From assembly GCA_031267005.1 (NCBI GenBank), contig JAIRZX010000357.1:1-17352 (forward strand): 17,352 nt of DNA, given 5' to 3'. Numbering within the stretch: the first letter of the stretch is position 1; each line of letters begins with the position of its first letter. Source of the stretch: Deltaproteobacteria bacterium (GTDB taxonomy: Bacteria > Desulfobacterota > Desulfarculia > Adiutricales > Adiutricaceae). The translations under genes were made by a program, and so were the position numbers. Of this stretch, positions 1-7,321 are shown piece after piece. The notes under the pieces were generated by a model. It did no database searches and was not told the DNA's origin. It saw nothing but the letters and a program-made list of their open reading frames with translations.

Positions 1-7
1 CAATGGC

Positions 8-785
8 TTGAGCGGGGGTTCCGGCGTTCGCGCTGTCATGTTCAAACTCGTCGCGAGCGATTTAGACACCGCCGTAGCCGTCGGGCAAGCCGGGACGGCC
101 GCGGCGAGACGCTTGCTTGCCGGAAACCGTTTCGTGCCGGCCCGCGCCATGATCTCCTATCCCGGCGGCACAGGTCGCCGCCCGGAGGGCGTCTATCCCG
201 GCGGGGCCTCCGGGGAATGGGTTCCATTCATCCCAAAGCCGCGCAGGTATTCCTGGAGGACCGGCTCGGCTGCGCCGGGATGGCCGAGGCCTTCCACGCC
301 AAGGCCAAAGTCCAGGCGGACGGCGCGGCGGGAAGCGCCCTGTCGGACGCCGAACGCGTCTCGCCGCGCTTCGCCCACCTGGGGCCGTCCCGGCCGTCCC
401 GGCCGGCCCCCCGGGCACGACCGGACAATCTCCCGAGGCAGGCCGCGGACTGCCGACCATGTTCGGAGAACCGGAGACACTTTACTCGACATGATGCAGC
501 TCGCCGTCGCCGCGCTGGGCAACTGCGCCGCCGAGGCCGTCATAGCAAAATGCCTCAAGCTGCTTCAAAGACATGACCGGTTACAATACCGCAAGCCTCG
601 CGGACGGCGTGGCGGAGGGGAATTGTTCCGGGTTCCCGGAGGAGGGCGAGTCCCTCCTCAGGGAGGCCGAGGGCTTGAAGGCCGCCGCCGTCCGAGCCAT
701 GCGCGACTCCGGCATGAGCCGCGAGAGAACGAGCGCGGAGCTGAAACCCGATTTGTCCGAAGTCTCCGGAACCCTTGGGGGTAAC
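8..785 (+). other. Coding-like but frame-scrambled stretch, possible gene remnant
   Basis: No single frame reads as a convincing protein. Three short stretches have plausible amino-acid composition and high GC3, each in a different frame: about 41-160 (reads MFKLVASDLDTAVAVGQAG and onwards), about 217-370 (HPKAAQVFLEDRLGCAGMAE and onwards) and about 573-785 (MTGYNTASLADGVAEG, then an E/A/R-rich helix-like part). About 490-590 also reads well in the first frame (MMQLAVAALGNCAAEAVIAK). Between them the translations turn into Arg/Pro-rich text typical of non-coding GC-rich DNA. This pattern fits a gene decayed by several frameshifts, or chance open frames in GC-rich DNA. I do not recognise the family. 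The upstream part may lie outside the window. Confidence 0.22.
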
Positions 786-1506
786 GGCGGCACGAGGCGC
801 CCCAGCCCGGGCTTCCCGCGTCCCCCTCGCCCGGACGCGGGCGCCGGGACGCGCCTTCCGGATACGGCAGGAGGGCGTTAGCCTTCCGCCCCGCCTCGGC
901 GCCGTGCCCGGCGATCCTGCTTGGGCGCGGTTTTCCTTAAGCCACCGAAGGGCAAACCCGGAACGGGCGGCCCTTTCCCGGTCCCCAGGCGAATGCGGCC
1001 GCCCGGCTTTTGCCGCCCGCCCCGGCGACCTCCCTGCCAGTCCGTGCCCCGCCCGGCCGCGCGCCGGAGAGCGGCTTCACCCCGGCCCCTGCGGAGGCCG
1101 GCCCCGGCTTCCTTCCGGAACTCCCTCAAACTCCCCAAACGGCCCCAGCCCTCAACCCCCTTCAGGCTCCGGCGCCCCTGGCGCCTGACGCCCGGCGGCG
1201 CCTGCCGCCAAGCCGGTTCAGTCCCCTTTGCCGAACCGGGCGGCCCGCCCGCCTTCGCCTCCGCACCGCAAGGAGTCAGGGCGGGCCCTCCCGCGCGTCC
1301 ATGCCGTATTCCCGGCGGCCAGGCCCGCGGACGCCGCCCCGCGCAAGCCCCCCGCGGGCGGGGAGGGGCCCTCCAGGGCGGGCCCTCCCCGCCCGCTTCT
1401 TCTCCACCCGCCCACCGCCCCGCCGGCCCGGCTCCGGACCCCCGCCCCGCACTCCGGCGGCGGAGGGGCCGGGCCTGGCCGCCGAAAAATACCGGACGGA
1501 TTTCCA
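786..1506. other. GC-rich spacer / tyrS leader without a gene
   Basis: About 720 bases with no supportable gene. Open frames here on both strands encode only Pro/Arg/Ala/Gly-rich low-complexity text, as expected where stop codons are rare. The + strand is C-rich in long runs. The one clear structure is the hairpin listed at 1354-1396. I see no AT-rich promoter-like box in it except the short AAAAATA at 1486-1492. Confidence 0.6.
1354..1396 (+). promoter_or_regulatory. Strong GC hairpin in the tyrS leader
   Basis: The left arm GCGGGCGGGGAGGGGCCC (1354-1371) pairs with the right arm GGGCCCTCCCCGCCCGC (1380-1396), with one bulged G and an 8-nt loop TCCAGGGC. That gives about 17 base pairs, nearly all G-C. 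The right arm is followed by TTCTTCT, a poor U-tract. It sits about 110 nt upstream of the tyrS start. It could be a terminator of an upstream transcript, an attenuator of tyrS, or an RNA-stability element. The sequence alone does not decide between these. Confidence 0.4.
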
Positions 1507-2808
1507 TTGGAACAGCTAAACGCCTACAGGGCGCTCCAGGAGCGCGGCTTCAACTACCAGGTGACCGACGAGGAAGGCCTCCAGGAGCTTTTCTCCAAAG
1601 GCCCCGTGTCGGCCTACATAGGCTTCGACGCCACTGCGGACTCCCTTCACGTGGGCCACCTCCTGCCCCTCATGGCCCTGAGCTGGCTGAACCGGCTGGG
1701 CCACAGGCCCATCGCCCTACTCGGGGGGGGGACCTCCATGGTGGGGGACCCGTCCGGCCGCAGGGAGGCCAGGAAGATTCTCTCCCTGGAGGACATAGAA
1801 GCCAACGGCAGGGGGATAGCCCCCCAGCTGGAGAGGTTCGTGGATTTGCCGCCCAAGGGCAACGGCGTCCTCCGGGACAACTCGGCGTGGCTGAAGGATC
1901 TTAACTACGTAAGCTTCATGCGCGACATCGGAAGGCACTTCTCGGTCAACAGGATGCTCACCGCCGAGAGCTACCGTAGCCGCCTGGAGCAGGGGTTGAG
2001 CTTCCTGGAGTTCAACTACATGATAATGCAGGCATACGACTTCCTGGTCCTGTTCAGGGAGGAGGGGGCCACGCTCCAGATGGGCGGCCAGGACCAGTGG
2101 GGCAACATCGTGGCCGGCATCGAGCTTATCCGCCGCGAGGCCGGGGGGTCGGCCTACGGCATCACGATGCCGCTCCTCCTGGACCCCCGCACCGGCGAGA
2201 AGTTCGGGAAGACCGCCTCAGGGGCGGTGTGGCTCTCCGCCGCCCGCACCCCCGTCTACGACTTCTACCAGTTCTGGCGCAACATAGACGACCAGGAGGC
2301 GGGGAGGCTCCTTTCGCTTTTCACCTTCCTGCCCCTGGACGAGTGCAGGCGCCTGGCCACGCTTCCGGGCAACCTCGTGAACCGGGCGAAGGAGATCCTG
2401 GCCTTCGAGGTGACTCTCGCCTGCCACGGCTTCGAAGCGGCGGCCGAGGCCTTCAGGGCGTCGGCCAAGGCCTTCGGAGCGGCCGACCCGGATCTCTCGG
2501 TCCCCACCAGCTCCCGCATAGCCGAGTGCTCCGCCCCGGACTCCGCGGCCGAGCTGCCCGCGGAAGAGATAGCGCTCTCCGTCCTGGAGGGGGCCGATTT
2601 GGCCGGGCTCTTCGTCCTGGCCGGGCTCGCCTCCTCCAAGTCCGAGGCCAGGAGGCTCATACGCCAGGGCGGGGCATACGCGGACGAGGAGAGGCTCGCC
2701 CCCGGCTCGGAGTCCAGCCCGGTGAAGGGGGCGGCCTGGCTGGCCAAGGGCCAGGTGACCTTAAGGGCCGGGAAGAAGCGCTACAAGACCGTGAAGGCCC
2801 TCCCGTGA
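1507..2808 (+). CDS. tyrS: Tyrosyl-tRNA synthetase (TyrRS)
   Basis: Cytosolic class I aminoacyl-tRNA synthetase that activates tyrosine with ATP and loads it on tRNA-Tyr. 433 residues, a normal length. The HIGH-type signature is HVGH (48-51). The tyrosine pocket region reads YMIMQAYDF (171-179), followed by GGQDQWGN (193-200). The KMSKS-type loop is KFGKT (232-236). A C-terminal S4-like RNA-binding domain covers about 365-425 (LAGLASSKSEARRLIRQGG). I place the start at TTG 1507: the frame is open further upstream, but that text is Arg/Pro-rich and non-homologous, no ATG or GTG lies near the domain start, and GGACGGA (1494-1500) is 6 nt upstream as a weak ribosome site. The stop overlaps the next start as GTGA, so the two genes are probably translationally coupled. 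Family assignment is very secure; the start is moderately secure. Confidence 0.96.
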   Translation: MEQLNAYRALQERGFNYQVTDEEGLQELFSKGPVSAYIGFDATADSLHVGHLLPLMALSWLNRLGHRPIALLGGGTSMVGDPSGRREARKILSLEDIEANGRGIAPQLERFVDLPPKGNGVLRDNSAWLKDLNYVSFMRDIGRHFSVNRMLTAESYRSRLEQGLSFLEFNYMIMQAYDFLVLFREEGATLQMGGQDQWGNIVAGIELIRREAGGSAYGITMPLLLDPRTGEKFGKTASGAVWLSAARTPVYDFYQFWRNIDDQEAGRLLSLFTFLPLDECRRLATLPGNLVNRAKEILAFEVTLACHGFEAAAEAFRASAKAFGAADPDLSVPTSSRIAECSAPDSAAELPAEEIALSVLEGADLAGLFVLAGLASSKSEARRLIRQGGAYADEERLAPGSESSPVKGAAWLAKGQVTLRAGKKRYKTVKALP

Positions 2809-3422
2809 GCGCCCCGACCAAGCCGCCGTCCGCGCAATCACCCCCCTCCCCCGGAAGCGCGGGCCGCATCCTCCCGTGGAAGTGGGTCAGGGACGAGGAG
2901 ATCCTCCGCACACCCGTCTTCGCGGCGGTGGAGCGCTCGGCCCTCTCCCCCAAGGACGGGCGCGTCAAAGCCTTCTCTGTGCTGCGCTCCCCCTCCTGGG
3001 CGAACGTCATAGCCCTGGATCCCGAAAACCGCGTGGTCATGGTGAACCAGTACCGCCACGGGTCCCGGGGCTTCTCCCTGGAACTCCCGGGAGGGGCGGT
3101 CGGCCCGGACGAGACCCCCCTGGAAGCAGCGGTGCGCGAGCTCCGGGAAGAGACCGGCTACACGGCCGGCCCCGCCGAAGAACTCATCACGCTCAACCCG
3201 AACCCCGCTCTCTTCGAAAACGGCATCACCACCGCCGTCGTCAGGAACGCCGTCAAAAGCTCCGGCGTGAGCTTCGACGAGGACGAGGAGGCCGAATCCC
3301 TCCTCCTCTCCCTGGACGAGCTGGAGGATAGCTTCAGGCGGGGCGGAATCACCCACGCGCTGATGCTCGCGGCCATAGGCTATTTCCTGGCGGTCAAGGA
3401 CAGGTTCCTCCAAGGCCCTTGA
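2805..3422 (+). CDS. NUDIX hydrolase, ADP-ribose pyrophosphatase-like
   Basis: Likely hydrolyses a nucleoside diphosphate linked to another moiety, with ADP-ribose as the best guess. 205 residues. A complete NUDIX box (G-x5-E-x7-REUxEExGU) runs from G97 to Y119, with E103 and the RELREE core at 111-116 as metal ligands. The preceding segment VVMVNQYRHG (77-86) and ELPGG (93-97) is typical of the ADP-ribose pyrophosphatase branch (NudF-like); exact substrate is inference. Start is GTG 2805, overlapping the tyrS stop by the GTGA junction; the first ~22 residues are Pro/Ser-rich and may be a disordered tail. A further in-frame start near the domain was not seen. Its coupling to tyrS suggests co-expression, not a shared pathway. 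Confidence 0.88.
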   Translation: MSAPTKPPSAQSPPSPGSAGRILPWKWVRDEEILRTPVFAAVERSALSPKDGRVKAFSVLRSPSWANVIALDPENRVVMVNQYRHGSRGFSLELPGGAVGPDETPLEAAVRELREETGYTAGPAEELITLNPNPALFENGITTAVVRNAVKSSGVSFDEDEEAESLLLSLDELEDSFRRGGITHALMLAAIGYFLAVKDRFLQGP

Positions 3423-3451
3423 TGCCCCGCAAGTCCCTTGATGCCCGCAAG
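3416..3451 (+). repeat. Short direct repeat with hairpin at the end of the NUDIX gene
   Basis: CCCTTGATGCCCCGCAAG (3416-3433) is repeated as CCCTTGATGCCCGCAAG at 3435-3451, one C shorter. The first copy contains the stop codon of the NUDIX gene. The second copy folds as CCCTTG / CAAGGG around ATGCCCG. There is no U-tract, so this is not a standard terminator. Confidence 0.5.
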
Positions 3452-3897
3452 GGCGCACGCCCGCAGCCATGATCCCCCCCTGCCCTCTCCGCCGCCCCCG
3501 GCTCCCGGCCCGGCCCGGCCCGGCCCCTCCGTTCCCGAGAGGGCGCCTTGGCCCCGGGCCCCGGGCGCGGCCTCCAAGCGGCGCCGGAAGCCCCCTCCGG
3601 GGCTCCGCCCAAAGCTAGCGGGACCTTCCGGCAGGGCCCCAAGCGCTGGACAAACGGGCGCCGTTTCCGCATAATAGGCCGAAGTCGGCCCCGGGCGTCC
3701 CCGGGGCAAGGGTTATTTGCGCCCTGGCCCCGCGCCTCCCGCAAGCCTCACCCGCCCCGCCCGCGCCCCCCAAAGCGTCGCCCCGCCTTTCCCGGCGGGC
3801 CGGATTTCACGGCCCCGCCCTGATTGCCTTCAAGCGCCCGAAAGGCCAAACGCGCCGCGTGAACCCCGGTTCCCGCGCGCCGCAAGGAGACACCACC
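3423..3897. other. Spacer with C-rich simple repeats and a promoter
   Basis: No gene supported in this 475-base spacer. It holds the short repeat just described, a CCCGG pentamer array at about 3504-3526, the promoter at 3647-3675, and a ribosome site just before 3898. Open frames here encode only Pro/Arg-rich text. Confidence 0.6.
3647..3675 (+). promoter_or_regulatory. Near-consensus sigma70 promoter
   Basis: The -35 box TGGACA (3647-3652) and the -10 box CATAAT (3670-3675) each match consensus at 5 of 6 bases and are separated by exactly 17 nt. It stands out because AT-rich boxes are rare in this spacer. Transcription would start near 3682, giving a leader of about 215 nt before the lipoprotein gene, and would be expected to serve the lipoprotein-RNase J pair. 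Confidence 0.6.
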
Positions 3898-4521
3898 ATG
3901 CCCCGCGGCTCAGCGCTCAAGTCCATCCCCGCCCTGGCCCTGACCCTACTTTTCGCGGCATCCTGCTTTGGGGGTTCCAGCCGCCTCGGGCTCTCCTTCA
4001 ACCCGTCGCCCGGCTCCCAGCTCCACAAGGCGGCGGTCCAGCTGGTCGTCTCGGACAAGAGGGCCTCCAAGTCCCTCGTGGGCCCGGAGGCCATGAACCG
4101 CGGCCTCTTCAAGGGAAGCCAGAACGGCCTTATAGATTTCAAGGTCACCCTGCCCAACGGCGAGACCATCTCCCGGAGCATGCTAAACGTCGAGACCGCC
4201 GTCTTCGAGGCCGTAAGCGAGAGGCTGAGGCTCCAGGGCGTCACGGCCTCGACCGGGACCGCCGGGGCCAAGGCCAGGGTCACGATAAACATCGCGGATC
4301 TCGCCATAGACGTCCAGGGCTCGGATCTGGCCAGCCACGTCAGGCTGGAGGCCGTGATGGACCGCCCGGGCCTGGAACTCGTAGTGAGATCCCACGCCGA
4401 GGCCGACGCCTCCAAGCGCAAGCTCATAGGCGACATGGGGGGCGCGGACAGCCTCTCGGAGGCCTTGACGCTCGCGGTAAACCGCCTGGATTTCTCCGGG
4501 ATAGACCGCTTCCCGGAATAG
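3898..4521 (+). CDS. YajG-like lipoprotein
   Basis: Predicted exported lipoprotein of 207 residues, function unknown. The N-terminus has a basic start (MPRGSALKS), a hydrophobic core (ALALTLLFA) and a lipobox-like AASC ending at C23, so it should be lipidated and anchored in an envelope membrane. The mature part has features of the YajG/Lipoprotein_16 family: an early LVVSDKRASKSLVG strand with the D-x-R pattern, a helix-strand unit VFEAVSERLRLQGV, then a strand carrying INIADLAIDVQG, and a C-terminal helix. This family match is by eye and not certain. I chose ATG 3898 because AAGGAG lies 8 nt upstream and the signal peptide begins there; a GTG at 3859 would spoil the signal. It precedes RNase J by 54 nt and is probably co-transcribed with it. 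Confidence 0.75.
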   Translation: MPRGSALKSIPALALTLLFAASCFGGSSRLGLSFNPSPGSQLHKAAVQLVVSDKRASKSLVGPEAMNRGLFKGSQNGLIDFKVTLPNGETISRSMLNVETAVFEAVSERLRLQGVTASTGTAGAKARVTINIADLAIDVQGSDLASHVRLEAVMDRPGLELVVRSHAEADASKRKLIGDMGGADSLSEALTLAVNRLDFSGIDRFPE

Positions 4522-4575
4522 GGGAGCCGAAAGGACTTTTTCCGACATGGAAGGATTTGAACAGGTGCCCATCCG

Positions 4576-6372
4576 GTGAACGACGGCCTCACTACGACCG
4601 AGCCGGCGCCCTTCACCGGGGAAGAGCCGCAGCTTGAGATAATACCCCTGGGGGGCCTGGGCGAGATCGGCATGAACTGCATGGCCCTGTCCTGCCAGGG
4701 GTCCATGATAGTCATAGACGCCGGCCTCATGTTCCCCAGGCCGGACCAGCCGGGCGTGGACCTCCTAGTCCCGGACTTCACTTTCTTAAAGGCCAACGAG
4801 GACAAGATCCTGGGCCTGATCCTGACCCACGGGCACGAGGACCACATAGGCGCCCTCCCGTTCCTGATGCGGGAGATCCCCCGCATCCCGGTCTTCGGGA
4901 CCAAGTTCACCCTGGAGCTGACCAAGGACCGCATCCAGGAGCAGAAGGCCCCCATGCCGGAGTACCGCGAAATAAGGCCGCGGAGCACCGTGGCCCTGGG
5001 TCCCTTCGGCCTGGAGTTCATAAAGGTCAGCCACAGCATCCTGGACGCCGTCGCCGTCGCTGTGCGCACCCCGGCCGGCACCTTGGTGCATACCGGCGAC
5101 TTCAAGATGGACCTCTCGGCCCCCGAGGCCGACCGGACGGACCTCTACAAGTTCGCCTCCTACGGGGAAGAGGGGGTGCTGGCCCTCCTCTCCGACTCCA
5201 CCAACAGCGACGCCCCCGGCCACTCGACGAGCGAGAAGGAGGTGGGGCGCACGCTCTCGCGCCTCTTCAAGGACTCCCCGGGGCGCATAATCGTGGGCTG
5301 CTTCGCCTCGAGCCTCACCCGCATCCGCGAGATCGTCAAGGCGGCCATAGCCTCCGAGCGCAAGATCGTTTTCACCGGCCGGAGCATGACCGGGAACGTG
5401 AGCCTGGCCCAGGAGCTGGGCTACCTCGACATCCCCATAGGCATCGAGATCGACTTCGAAATGGCGGAGCAGTGCGAGGACCGGGAGCTCATAATCGTGG
5501 CGACCGGGAGCCAGGGGGAGCCCCTGGCCGCCCTGGCCCGCATGGCAGCGGGCGAGCACCGCCAGGTGGAGGTGCGCGGGGGCGACACCATAATCTTCTC
5601 CGCGCGCGCCATACCCGGCAACGAGACCGCCATAGGGGAGCTCATGAACCTGTTCAGGCACCTCGGCGCCAAGGTGGTCGACCCCCACGCCGAAGTGATC
5701 CACGCCTCCGGACACGGGCACATAGACGAGCTGAAGCTCATGCTCTCCCTCACCAAGCCCCACTACCTCATCCCGGTGCACGGGGAACTCCGCCATCTCC
5801 ACCGCCACCGCGAGATAGCCGAGGAGCTGGGCATACCCCGCTCGCGGGTGCTCCTGCTCGCCGACGGCCAGAGGGTGGCGCTCGGCCGGGACCGCTCCTA
5901 CAGGATGATGAAAAGCGTGCGCACCGGGCGCCGCCTCGTCGAGGGCAAGAGGCTGGGTTCGCCGAGCGATCCGGTCTTGAAGGAGCGCCGCCGCCTCTCC
6001 GAGTACGGGGTCGTCACGGTCTCCGCGGCCCTGGACTCCCGCTCGCTGGGGCCCCTGGCCGCCCCCGCCGTCTCCATCCAGGGCGTGCGCTACGCGGACG
6101 AGCAGGACCTTACCCTTTCCCTCCAGGAGCTGGCCTGGGACTGTTGCGCCCAGTTCGCCAAGAACCCCGGCGCCTGGACCCCGGGCCCCGGAGGCGAGCC
6201 CGAGGAGCTGGTCCGGAAGCTCCAGGCTGACGTTAAGTCGCTTTTCAGGGCCCACATCAGCCGCAAGCCGGTGATAATCACGCAGGTTATCATGGTGGAT
6301 CCCGAAGCCCCCGCCGGCTCCTCCGCGGCGGAGCGGGAGGACGAAGCCGCGGCGGGCGGAGAGAAGGGATAG
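4576..6372 (+). CDS. rnj: Ribonuclease J
   Basis: Metallo-beta-lactamase/beta-CASP ribonuclease with 5'-to-3' exonuclease and endonuclease activity in RNA processing and decay, acting in the cytoplasm. 598 residues, somewhat longer than the usual ~555. The zinc-site motif HGHEDH is at 85-90, with further ligands expected at H153 (KVSHSI) and D175 (HTGDFK). The beta-CASP part contains FTGRSM, VATGSQGEP and SGHGH, followed by YLIPVHGE. The C-terminal domain ends in an Ala/Glu-rich tail of about 25 residues. The start is GTG 4576, with AGGTG 8 nt upstream; the ~19 residues before the conserved LEIIPLGGLGEIGMN look like a disordered tail. Hand count of Ile codons: 18 ATA, 22 ATC, no ATT. Confidence 0.95.
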   Translation: MNDGLTTTEPAPFTGEEPQLEIIPLGGLGEIGMNCMALSCQGSMIVIDAGLMFPRPDQPGVDLLVPDFTFLKANEDKILGLILTHGHEDHIGALPFLMREIPRIPVFGTKFTLELTKDRIQEQKAPMPEYREIRPRSTVALGPFGLEFIKVSHSILDAVAVAVRTPAGTLVHTGDFKMDLSAPEADRTDLYKFASYGEEGVLALLSDSTNSDAPGHSTSEKEVGRTLSRLFKDSPGRIIVGCFASSLTRIREIVKAAIASERKIVFTGRSMTGNVSLAQELGYLDIPIGIEIDFEMAEQCEDRELIIVATGSQGEPLAALARMAAGEHRQVEVRGGDTIIFSARAIPGNETAIGELMNLFRHLGAKVVDPHAEVIHASGHGHIDELKLMLSLTKPHYLIPVHGELRHLHRHREIAEELGIPRSRVLLLADGQRVALGRDRSYRMMKSVRTGRRLVEGKRLGSPSDPVLKERRRLSEYGVVTVSAALDSRSLGPLAAPAVSIQGVRYADEQDLTLSLQELAWDCCAQFAKNPGAWTPGPGGEPEELVRKLQADVKSLFRAHISRKPVIITQVIMVDPEAPAGSSAAEREDEAAAGGEKG

Positions 6373-6431
6373 CCGGGCGCGCGGGAAAGGCCAGATTGGG
6401 CCGATGTCCGAATCACGTCGCCTTTTGCCTT

Positions 6432-6458
6432 CAGGCTGAAGCCGAATCCTTCAGCCTG
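6432..6458 (+). terminator. Hairpin after RNase J, possible terminator or 3'-end stabiliser
   Basis: A perfect 10-bp inverted repeat: CAGGCTGAAG (6432-6441), loop CCGAATC, CTTCAGCCTG (6449-6458), 60 nt after the RNase J stop. There is no U-run directly behind it, so it may stabilise the 3' end or act with Rho and not as a classical intrinsic terminator. Confidence 0.35.
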
Positions 6459-6530
6459 GAGCCTTCAGCTTTGAGCATTAAGCCTGGAGCATTAAGCCTG
6501 AAGCCTGATGGCTTAAGCCTGACGCCTTTA
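6432..6530 (+). repeat. Cluster of AAGCCTG-type repeats
   Basis: GAGCATTAAGCCTG occurs twice in perfect tandem (6473-6486 and 6487-6500) and is followed by AAGCCTGATG and TTAAGCCTGACG. GGCTTAAGCC at 6510-6519 is a perfect palindrome, and TTAAGCC/GGCTTAA can pair across 11 nt. Together with the preceding hairpin, about 100 bases are built from one heptamer family in both orientations. Confidence 0.7.
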
Positions 6531-6841
6531 GAATGCGGCACGGCGGACCCTGTCAGGGAATCGCCCCGAGGATCATCCCGGAAGCCAGGCGGGAGTTGCG
6601 TTTCGGCTCGGCTCGGAAAATCCTTTGCCGAAAGCGCGGCGCGACACGCTGACAGCTGAGGGCCGCTCGCTGTCCGGCGGCGGCGCCCCCGCTTGCCCGA
6701 ACTGTCCGGCCCCTTCAGCGGCCCGGGAATCCCGCCAAGGCCTTCCCGGACCGGCGTCCGCGCCGAAAGCCCGCTCCCTCCTTCCCGGCGCGCCTGTTCG
6801 CCGGGGGCGGGCCCCGCGCCCGCATTTCCCGCCCGTATCCC

Positions 6842-6868
6842 TTGACGCGCCTTGGATCATCAGAAAAT
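6842..6868 (+). promoter_or_regulatory. Weak promoter-like pair upstream of proA
   Basis: TTGACG (6842-6847) matches the -35 consensus at 5 of 6. GAAAAT (6863-6868) matches the -10 at 4 of 6, but the spacing is only 15 nt. It is the only such AT-rich combination in this spacer, and a transcript from here would carry the 29-bp repeats in its leader (about 445 nt before proA). Low confidence. Confidence 0.22.
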
Positions 6869-6917
6869 TTCCGGACCTTTTCGCCTTTTCCCGTTTCCCT
6901 GCTTTTTCCCTGTTTCC

Positions 6918-7020
6918 CCTTCCGTCCCTGCCTTTACCCGGTTTTACCTTCCGTCCCTGCCTTTACCCGGTTTTACCTTCCGTTCCTGCCTTTACCCGGT
7001 TTTACCTTCCGTTCCTGCCT
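6918..7020 (+). repeat. 29-bp tandem repeat, about 3.5 copies, pyrimidine-rich
   Basis: The unit begins CCTTCCGTCCCTGCC and ends ACCCGGTTTTA; copies are at 6918-6946, 6947-6975 and 6976-7004, with a 16-base partial copy at 7005-7020. Copies differ only by a C-to-T change (CCGTCC versus CCGTTC). About 79% of the unit is pyrimidine on the + strand. There are no unique spacers between copies, so it is not a CRISPR array. Confidence 0.95.
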
Positions 7021-7321
7021 GTTTCACGGCTTCCGCTGTCTTTTCCGGCCTTGCCTTCCGCTTGCCTTGTCCGGCTTTTTGTTTTCCGGCGCCCGTTTCC
7101 GGCCTTCGTGTTGAAGGTCCCTCCCGGCCGCGCGCTTTTCCGGCAGAGGCGCGCGCCGGCGGGGGCCGTCCACCCGCCCGCCAGGCTGGATCCGTCCAAA
7201 CGTCCGCCCGCCCGCGCAGCGCCCGCGCCTCGCCGGGGACGCCCGCGCATCCTCCCCGCCAGGCCCGTCCAAGCCCGCCCGCCGCCTCGCACCGGGCGTC
7301 CATGCCGCAAAGGAACGTCCC

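Larger units (their letters stand above)
6373..7321. other. Long repeat-bearing spacer, leader of proA
   Basis: No gene supported in 949 bases. It contains, in order, the hairpin and AAGCCTG repeat cluster (6432-6530), a plain GC-rich part, a weak promoter-like pair (6842-6868), a strongly pyrimidine-rich tract (about 6870-7085) with a 29-bp tandem repeat, then a GC-rich end with the proA ribosome site. The open frames through the tandem repeat read the same Pro/Phe/Leu-rich peptide in rotation, as expected when the unit length is not a multiple of 3, and are not genes. Confidence 0.65.

Noticed and set aside
878..1507. 209-residue - strand gene upstream of tyrS
   Set aside because: Arg/Gly-rich low complexity, no ribosome site, no family.
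4786..6255. 489-residue - strand frame opposite RNase J
   Set aside because: Shadow of the RNase J gene; the + strand frame has the complete zinc-site and beta-CASP motifs.
6918..7020. CRISPR array
   Set aside because: The 29-bp repeats are directly tandem without spacers, and no cas gene is near.
6842..7321. Small Phe/Pro/Leu-rich membrane peptides encoded by the 29-bp repeat
   Set aside because: All three frames give the same rotated peptide because 29 is not a multiple of 3; no ribosome site and no conserved frame.
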